Shown: positions 58,731-64,000 of the stretch, one piece after another | Position numbering within the stretch: position 1 is the stretch's first letter | Layout of the letters: the number at the start of each line of letters is the position of its first letter | DNA from: Actinomadura sp. 6K520 | Lineage (GTDB): Bacteria > Actinomycetota > Actinomycetes > Streptosporangiales > Streptosporangiaceae | Direction: 5' to 3' | NCBI RefSeq assembly: GCF_004349245.1 | Contig: NZ_SMLC01000002.1 | Span: forward strand, 82,383-146,382 | DNA length: 64,000 nucleotides | Notes under the pieces: model-generated | Databases searched by the model: none | The model's input: only the letters and a program-made list of their open reading frames with translations | Told to the model about the DNA's origin: nothing | Program-made: the position numbers and the translations under genes

Positions 58731-59834
58731 ATGCGGATTCTGGTCGTGGGTGCCGGGATCGTCGGCGCCGCGCTGGCGGACCGGCTCGCCTCGCGTGCGC
58801 GGGACGAGGTCACCGTGGTCGAGGCGGACGCGCCCGGCGCCGGGACCTCGGGCACCAGCTACGCCTGGATCAATGCCAACGATCCCGCCGACCCCGCCTA
58901 CCACCGGTTGCGGACCGCGGCGATGTCGACCTGGCGGGACCTGGCCGCCGAGTTCGGTGACCCGGCCTGGTACCGGCCGGCGGGCAACACGACGTGGGCG
59001 GTCACCGATGACGCGAAGGCCGGGCTGGCCGAGCGGGTCGGGCGCCTCGTCAAGCTGGGCTACGCCGCCGAGCTGATCGACACCGGCCGGCTGGGCGGGC
59101 TGGAGCCGTGCGTCCGGGCTCCGCGGAACGCCCTCATCGCGCACTATCCCGATGAGGGCTACGTGCACGGCGGTGCGGTGGCGCGGGCGCTGGCCCGGCG
59201 CGCGGGGGAAGCGGGGGCCGAGATCGTCACGGGTCACCGCGCGGTCGGCCTCACCACCGGAGGTGACCGCGTGACCGGTGTGCGGCTGGACGACGGCCGG
59301 GACCTGGACGCCGACCTCACGATCTGCGCGGCCGGCCGGCACGCCCCCGCGCTCCTCGCCACGGCCGGTGCCGTCCTCCCGCTGGTCGACCCGGCCGAAC
59401 CCGGCTCTGCGGCGCCCTGTCTCGTCGCCACCACCACCGCGGCGCGGGGCGTCGTCAACGGGCTCGTCCACGCCCCCGGCCTTTCCGTCCGCCCCGCGCC
59501 GGACGGGGGTCTCGTCCTGGAGGCCGACGACCTGGACGCCGGTGTCGATGAGTCGGCCTCCCCCGCGCTGATGCGCACGGTCGGCGCCGAGCTTCTCGCT
59601 CGTGCGCACGCCCTCGTCCCCCGGCTCAGGGCGGACGTCGCGGAGATCCGGCGGTGCGTCCGTCCGCTGCCCGTCGACGGGTATCCGCTCGGCGGGTTCC
59701 AGCGCCCCGGTCTGTACACCGCCGTCACCCATAGCGGCATCACGCTCGGTCCGCATCTTGCCTTGCTGATCGAGCGGGAGGTGCACGGAGACCCGCCGCC
59801 GGAGCTCGCCCCCTATCGGCCGGACCGCGCCTGA
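58731..59834 (+). CDS. FAD-dependent D-amino-acid oxidase-type oxidoreductase
   Basis: 367 residues of the DAO family: MRILVVGAGIVGAALADRL dinucleotide fold, ADAPGAGTSGTSYAWINAN, and the C-terminal LYTAVTHSGITLGPHLALLI motif. It oxidises an amine or imine such as a D-amino acid, sarcosine or glycine; the substrate is unknown. ATG 58731 has TGAGGAC upstream. Confidence 0.88.
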   Translation: MRILVVGAGIVGAALADRLASRARDEVTVVEADAPGAGTSGTSYAWINANDPADPAYHRLRTAAMSTWRDLAAEFGDPAWYRPAGNTTWAVTDDAKAGLAERVGRLVKLGYAAELIDTGRLGGLEPCVRAPRNALIAHYPDEGYVHGGAVARALARRAGEAGAEIVTGHRAVGLTTGGDRVTGVRLDDGRDLDADLTICAAGRHAPALLATAGAVLPLVDPAEPGSAAPCLVATTTAARGVVNGLVHAPGLSVRPAPDGGLVLEADDLDAGVDESASPALMRTVGAELLARAHALVPRLRADVAEIRRCVRPLPVDGYPLGGFQRPGLYTAVTHSGITLGPHLALLIEREVHGDPPPELAPYRPDRA

Positions 59835-59854
59835 GCGGACCGGCGAGGGCATGT

Positions 59855-59885
59855 CCTCCTCCCCTGCGGGTGGCCGGGGAGGAGG
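59855..59885. terminator. bidirectional hairpin terminator
   Basis: Perfect 10-base stem CCTCCTCCCC (59855-59864) / GGGGAGGAGG (59876-59885) with an 11-base loop, between convergent genes ending at 59,834 and 59,903. Confidence 0.75.
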
Positions 59886-59902
59886 GCGCACTCGGCCGGG
59901 GG

Positions 59903-60343
59903 CTACCGGGTGCGGTCGGGTAGCCGGCGGGCGACCAGCGGGACGACGATCGCCGCGGCCACGAGGTGGGTGGCGATCAGGGTGAGCCGCGTCTCGGCCG
60001 CCATCGCGATGAGCAGGTCGGGCACGACCGACAGCGCGATGAGGGCGCCGGTGACCACGAGGAACGTGCGTCTGGGCGCCGCGGCCCAGCGGCGCAGCGC
60101 CACGGCCAGCAGCACGCCGACCGCGCTGAACAGCAGGGTGAGCTGGGTGAAGCCGAGCAGCGGGATCGGCTCGCCGTCGATGTCGAGCGAGACGCCCGCG
60201 CTGCTGGCGAGCGCGGCGACGGCGGTGGTCGCCGCGGCGGCGGCGACGCAGGCGAACAGGCCGGTTCGCCACATGGGGGCGGTGCCGGTGGCGGTCGTCG
60301 GGGCCGCGGGGGCGGCGATGCTGCCGGTGGCGGTGCTCGTCAT
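59903..60343 (-). CDS. DUF6069-type four-helix membrane protein
   Basis: 146 residues: Ala/Thr-rich leader, then four hydrophobic helices (LFACVAAAAATTAVAALASS; FTQLTLLFSAVGVLLAVAL; LVVTGALIALSVVPDLLIAM; LTLIATHLVAAAIVVPLVA). Family function unknown. Divergent from a TetR gene, with a candidate operator between, so it is probably the regulator's target. ATG 60343. Confidence 0.8.
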   Translation of the reverse strand: MTSTATGSIAAPAAPTTATGTAPMWRTGLFACVAAAAATTAVAALASSAGVSLDIDGEPIPLLGFTQLTLLFSAVGVLLAVALRRWAAAPRRTFLVVTGALIALSVVPDLLIAMAAETRLTLIATHLVAAAIVVPLVARRLPDRTR

Positions 60344-60382
60344 GGTCTGACCTTTCCGGTGGGGGTCTCCGATGGACTCTAT

Positions 60383-60415
60383 GTGTCCACCGGATACTTG
60401 ATGTAACGTAGACAC
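60383..60415. promoter_or_regulatory. candidate TetR operator
   Basis: GTGTCCAC (60383-60390) and GTAGACAC (60408-60415) form an inverted repeat with seven of eight bases paired, in the gap between the divergent membrane-protein and TetR genes. Confidence 0.5.
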
Positions 60416-60445
60416 TCCAAGGCCCGGTGACAAGAGGTTGGTGAG

Positions 60446-61120
60446 ATGAAGGCGCTCTGGGATCTCCGCGACCAGCCGGAGAAGAAGCCCCGCATGCCGC
60501 TCTCGGTGTCCGCGATCGTCGAGGCGGCCATCGCGATCGCCGACGCGGACGGCATCGAGGCGGTGTCCATGCAGCGCGTCGCCGCCGATCTCGGCTTCAC
60601 CAAGATGTCGCTCTACCGCCACGTCTCGAACAAGTCCGAGCTGCTCGGCATCATGATCGACACGGCGGTGGGCGAGCCGCCCGACCTGGGCGAGGTGCCC
60701 GGTGGCTGGCGGGCCCGGCTGGAGGAGTTCGTCCGGCGGCTCACGGAGGTGTGGCGGCGGCATCCCTGGCTGCCCGCCGCCACCGTGGGCGCCCGCGTGA
60801 TGGGCCCCCGCGAGGCCGGGTGGACCGAGAGCGCCGTCGCCGCGCTGGCCGGCACCGGGCTCACCGGCGACGAGCGCATGGCCGCCGCGTTCCTGCTGTT
60901 CGGGCACGTCCGCAACACCCAGTCGATGACCACGGCCGGCACCCAGGCATGGTCGGGCGGGGGCGAGACGGCCGAGCTCATCCGCGGCCGGGCCGACCTG
61001 TTCCCCGAGCTCAGCGCGGCGTTGAGCGGCCCCACCCCGACCCTGGACGACAACGCCCGCGCCTTCGGCCTGGAGTGCCTCCTCGACGGCCTCGCCGCCC
61101 GGATCGAGCAGCGGCGATGA
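60446..61120 (+). CDS. TetR-family transcriptional regulator
   Basis: 224 residues: a recognition helix-turn-helix (about 18-65: LSVSAIVEAAIAIADADGIE, GFTKMSLYRHVSNKSELL) and a TetR C-terminal domain. It probably represses the divergent DUF6069 gene and itself. Its stop overlaps the next gene. Confidence 0.9.
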   Translation: MKALWDLRDQPEKKPRMPLSVSAIVEAAIAIADADGIEAVSMQRVAADLGFTKMSLYRHVSNKSELLGIMIDTAVGEPPDLGEVPGGWRARLEEFVRRLTEVWRRHPWLPAATVGARVMGPREAGWTESAVAALAGTGLTGDERMAAAFLLFGHVRNTQSMTTAGTQAWSGGGETAELIRGRADLFPELSAALSGPTPTLDDNARAFGLECLLDGLAARIEQRR

Positions 61121-61509
61121 CCGGGCGCACATTGGCCGGCGGCTACCTCACCGCCCTGGAGCGCGGCGACCTGGCCGGCGTCCTGGCGCTCTTCCACCCC
61201 GACGCGGTCGTCCACTCCCCGCTCTACGGGCCGCTGCCCGCCGCGGAGTTCTACCCGAGGCTGCTCGCCGACACCGGCCGCGCCGAACTCCGCCTCCGCG
61301 GCGTGACCCAGGGCGAACGTCTCGTCGGCGTGTGGTTCCGCTTCGACTGGACGCTGCCCTCGGGCACCGAGACCGGCTTCGAGTGCGTCGACATGCTGGA
61401 ACTGGACGACGCAGGGCTGATCACGACGCTGCGCATCTTCTACGACACCGCGACCACCCGCGCGGCGTTCGAACGCGAGACGGGCGGCTCCTGGCACCAC
61501 CCGGCCTGA
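61117..61509 (+). CDS. SnoaL/NTF2-like protein
   Basis: 130 residues, cone-shaped NTF2-like fold pattern: YLTALERGDLAGVLALFHPD, VHSPLYGPL, then VWFRFDWTLPSG and ECVDMLELDDAGLIT. Such proteins are small isomerases, hydrolases or ligand binders. Coupled to the TetR gene by an ATGA overlap. Confidence 0.82.
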   Translation: MTGRTLAGGYLTALERGDLAGVLALFHPDAVVHSPLYGPLPAAEFYPRLLADTGRAELRLRGVTQGERLVGVWFRFDWTLPSGTETGFECVDMLELDDAGLITTLRIFYDTATTRAAFERETGGSWHHPA

Positions 61510-61620
61510 CGCCACCCGGCCCTTCCGCCCTTTTCAGCGCGCACCCCCGGCGACGGCGGGCTCGCCGAGGTCGCCGTCCCGCACCGATGAGTTCGCAACG
61601 CGAAAGAGGTCGATATCGCC

Positions 61621-62490
61621 ATGACTACCTTGACACTCGAAACGCCCGGCGCCGACCTCGTCTACGACGTGCACGGCCCGCTGCCGCCCGCCGGCGGACG
61701 GCCACCGCTGGTCATGATCGGCCAGCCGATGGACGCCGGCGGCTTCCGCGCCCTGGCGTCACACTTCCCCGACCGCACGGTGATCACCTACGATCCGCGC
61801 GGCCTCGGCCGCAGCACCCGCAAGGACGGACGGCTCGACCACACGCCCGAGACCCAGGCCGCCGACGTGCACGCCCTCATCACGGCGCTCGGCACCGGCC
61901 CGGTCGACATGTTCGCCAGCAGCGGCGGCGCGGTGACCGCGCTCGCCCTGGTGGCGGCCCACCCCGGCGACGTCGGCACCCTGGTCGCCCACGAGCCGCC
62001 GCTCCTCCCTGTGCTCCCCGACGCCGAGGCCGCCGGACGCGCCCGCGCCGGCGTCCGGGACGTCTACGAAGCCAGGGGCTGGGGAGCCGGCATGGCGGCC
62101 TTCATCGCGATGACGTCGTGGCAGGGCGAGTTCACCGACGACTACTTCGCCCAGGAGGCGCCGGATCCCGCCATGTTCGGGATGCCGGCGGAGGACGACG
62201 GCTCCCGGGACGACCCGCTCCTGTCCGACCGGTCATGGGCGGTCAGCGACTACCGGCCCGACGCCGGCGCCCTCGCGGCGGCACCGACCCGGATCGTGAT
62301 CGCGGTGGGCGAGGAGTCCACGGACGTCCTCACCGGCCGCACCTCGGTGGCGGCGGCCGAGCTTCTCGGCCGTCCGGCGACGGTGTTCCCGAGCCACCAC
62401 GGTGGCTTCCTCGACGGTGAGCACGGCTACGCGGGGGAGCCCGAGGCGTTCGCCCGCAAGCTGCGCGACGTCCTCGACCACGCCGGCTGA
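61621..62490 (+). CDS. alpha/beta hydrolase
   Basis: 289 residues. Core motifs: VMIGQPMDAGGFRALASHF, YDPRGLGRST, nucleophile Ser in DMFASSGGAVTALAL (degenerate GxSxG: ASSGG) and His in PSHHGGFLDG. General esterase or lactonase; substrate unknown. ATG 61621 with GAGG upstream. It lies downstream of the TetR pair by 111 bases. Confidence 0.85.
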   Translation: MTTLTLETPGADLVYDVHGPLPPAGGRPPLVMIGQPMDAGGFRALASHFPDRTVITYDPRGLGRSTRKDGRLDHTPETQAADVHALITALGTGPVDMFASSGGAVTALALVAAHPGDVGTLVAHEPPLLPVLPDAEAAGRARAGVRDVYEARGWGAGMAAFIAMTSWQGEFTDDYFAQEAPDPAMFGMPAEDDGSRDDPLLSDRSWAVSDYRPDAGALAAAPTRIVIAVGEESTDVLTGRTSVAAAELLGRPATVFPSHHGGFLDGEHGYAGEPEAFARKLRDVLDHAG

Positions 62491-62542
62491 CCGGGGCGGG
62501 GCACTGCCGCGCGGCGGACAAGCTCCGCGAGGAGGTCTGTGT

Positions 62543-64000
62543 TCAGTCGGGGACGCCTGCGGCGAGCATGGGGGTGAGGGTGAGGCCGGGGTGTTCGCGC
62601 TCGATGGCCCGCAGCCGCCACTTGTCGACGAACACCGCGATGAGCGAGCCGTCCAAGGAGCGGGAGAGGACCTCCACGCCGCGGCGGCCGGTCAAGGTCT
62701 CGGCGGATTCCTTGTCGGTGACGCGGGCGGTGGTGTAGTCGAGCCTGGTGAGGTCGACCGGTGCACCGAACTCGTCGGCCATCCGGGCGGTGACCACGTC
62801 GAACTGCAGCGGCCCGACGGCGGCCAGCACCGGCGCCTGGTCACCGCGCAGATCGCTGCGCAGCACCTGGACCACGCCCTCCCCGTCGAGTTGCTCGATA
62901 CCGCGGCGGAACTGCTTGGCCCGGCTGTTGTCGGTCGTCCTGGCCACCATGAAATGCTCCGGAGCGAACGCCGGGATCGGCGGGAACACCACCGGGGTCT
63001 TGACGTACAGGGTGTCGCCCACCGATAGGCCGGAGGCGTTCGGCAGCCCGATCACATCCCCCGGATAGGCCGCCTCCAGCGTCGAGCGGTCACGGCCGAA
63101 CACCGTCTGGGCGTACTTGGTCGCCAACGGCCGCCCCGTCGGAGCATGCGTCAGCGACATCCCGCGCTCGAACCGCCCCGAGCAGACCCGGATGAAGGCC
63201 AGCCGGTCGCGGTGCGCCCGGTCCATCCCGGCCTGCACCTTGAACACCTGCCCGGCGAACGGCGCCGACACCGCCCGCTCCCGCCCGGCCTCATCAGCGC
63301 GCGCCGACGGCGCCGGCGCCAGCCGGCACACCGTCTCCAGCAGCGCACCCACCCCGAAGTTGGGCAGCGCCGCCCCAAACAGCACCGGGGTACAAGTCCC
63401 GGCGCTGTAGGCGGCCATGTCCAAGGTGGCGCCGATCTCCTCCAGCAGCGCCAGCTCCTCCACCGCGCTCTCCCACGCCTGACCCTCCTGCTCGGCGGCC
63501 TGCCCGGCGGGCACCTGCTCGGCGATCGCCCGGGTCGCGCCGCCCGGAGTACGCCGGAACCGGGTGAACCCCCCACCGGCCCGCTCGATCAACCCGCGGA
63601 AATCCCCCGCCACACCGACCGGCCAGTTCAACGGCGCCGGACGCAACCCGATGCGCTGCTCCACCTCGTCCAGCAACTCCAGCGGCTCACGACCCGGCCG
63701 GTCCCACTTGTTCACGAACGTGATCACCGGGATGCCACGATGCCGGCACACATCGAACAACTTCAGCGTCTGCGCCTCCAGACCCTTGGCCGAGTCCAGC
63801 AGCATGATCGCCCCATCCACCGCCGCCAGCACCCGGTAGGTGTCCTCGGAGAAGTCCGCGTGACCCGGGGTGTCCAGCAGGTTCAGCAGCACCCCGCCGT
63901 ACTCGAACCGCAGCACCGAAGAGGTGATGGAAATCCCGCGCGCACGCTCCATCTCCATCCAGTCCGACCGCACCCCCCGCCGCCCCGACTTACCGTGCAC
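62543..64000 (-). CDS. prfC: peptide chain release factor 3 (5' end outside window)
   Basis: 485 residues visible; the N-terminal P-loop (about 45 residues) lies beyond the right edge. Translational GTPase motifs present: switch I RARGISITSS, G3 DTPGHADFSEDTYR, G4 NKWD. The RF3-specific C-terminal domains follow (VGPLQFDVVTARMADEFGAP, then VFVDKWRLRAIEREHPG). RF3 recycles RF1/RF2 from the ribosome after termination. Stand-alone gene. Confidence 0.95.
   Translation of the reverse strand: MHGKSGRRGVRSDWMEMERARGISITSSVLRFEYGGVLLNLLDTPGHADFSEDTYRVLAAVDGAIMLLDSAKGLEAQTLKLFDVCRHRGIPVITFVNKWDRPGREPLELLDEVEQRIGLRPAPLNWPVGVAGDFRGLIERAGGGFTRFRRTPGGATRAIAEQVPAGQAAEQEGQAWESAVEELALLEEIGATLDMAAYSAGTCTPVLFGAALPNFGVGALLETVCRLAPAPSARADEAGRERAVSAPFAGQVFKVQAGMDRAHRDRLAFIRVCSGRFERGMSLTHAPTGRPLATKYAQTVFGRDRSTLEAAYPGDVIGLPNASGLSVGDTLYVKTPVVFPPIPAFAPEHFMVARTTDNSRAKQFRRGIEQLDGEGVVQVLRSDLRGDQAPVLAAVGPLQFDVVTARMADEFGAPVDLTRLDYTTARVTDKESAETLTGRRGVEVLSRSLDGSLIAVFVDKWRLRAIEREHPGLTLTPMLAAGVPD

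Noticed and set aside
1..64000. tRNA genes, rRNA, CRISPR arrays, insertion sequences, attachment sites
   Set aside because: No tRNA T-arm with matching acceptor, no regularly spaced repeats and no transposase or integrase were seen on either strand.

Overview
The window is very GC-rich, protein-dense DNA with many GTG starts, four-base stop/start overlaps and paired XRE/DUF397 genes. This is the style of a filamentous actinomycete; something near Actinomadura or another Streptosporangiales member is plausible but not proven. No rRNA, tRNA, CRISPR array or insertion sequence was seen.

Left arm. Positions 1-11,241 form one minus-strand operon: an ABC importer (ATPase, two permeases, lipoprotein), an IclR regulator, a hydantoinase-type amidohydrolase, an isochorismatase-fold amidase, a xanthine-dehydrogenase-type enzyme whose molybdenum and FAD subunits are fused, and the start of a thiamine-diphosphate decarboxylase. 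It reads as uptake and breakdown of a nitrogen heterocycle. A good promoter with a palindrome in its spacer lies at 11,271-11,300. Then come a Rieske/DUF2231 protein, murJ, a glycosyltransferase operon (14,559-17,591), a paired acyl-CoA dehydrogenase, an odd four-gene gas-vesicle-like cluster (21,431-24,035), an epoxide hydrolase, photolyase and tspO.

Middle. Positions 26,849-33,479 (minus) encode a cell-surface system: a WxL-like protein, a DUF916-like partner, three neocarzinostatin-fold proteins and a membrane transporter fused to a dead ABC ATPase, with a class E sortase divergent.

Main find. Positions 36,097-53,176 (plus) look like a bacterial counterpart of the plant chlorophyll-breakdown (PAO/phyllobilin) pathway. 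The genes include a NYC1/NOL-type chlorophyll b reductase, chlorophyllase-like esterases, a Rieske oxygenase, two proteins of the red-chlorophyll-catabolite-reductase/bilin-reductase superfamily, a tandem nitrilase, a maleate-isomerase-like enzyme and a further esterase. Upstream are a two-component flavin monooxygenase, an FAD monooxygenase and two aldehyde dehydrogenases. Copies of a composite GAAAC/GTTTC operator precede these transcription units, the sortase/WxL cluster and a membrane-protein gene. The IclR-family gene at 35,113-35,937 is the obvious candidate regulator. The pathway is inferred from sequence resemblance recalled without database searches.

Right arm. Positions 53,181-64,000 carry a small secreted protein, two XRE/DUF5753 regulators with a DUF397 protein, a membrane protein fusing a cyclic-nucleotide-binding domain to a class III cyclase-like domain, a flavin oxidoreductase, a TetR-controlled group, a hydrolase, and peptide chain release factor 3 (prfC) running off the edge.
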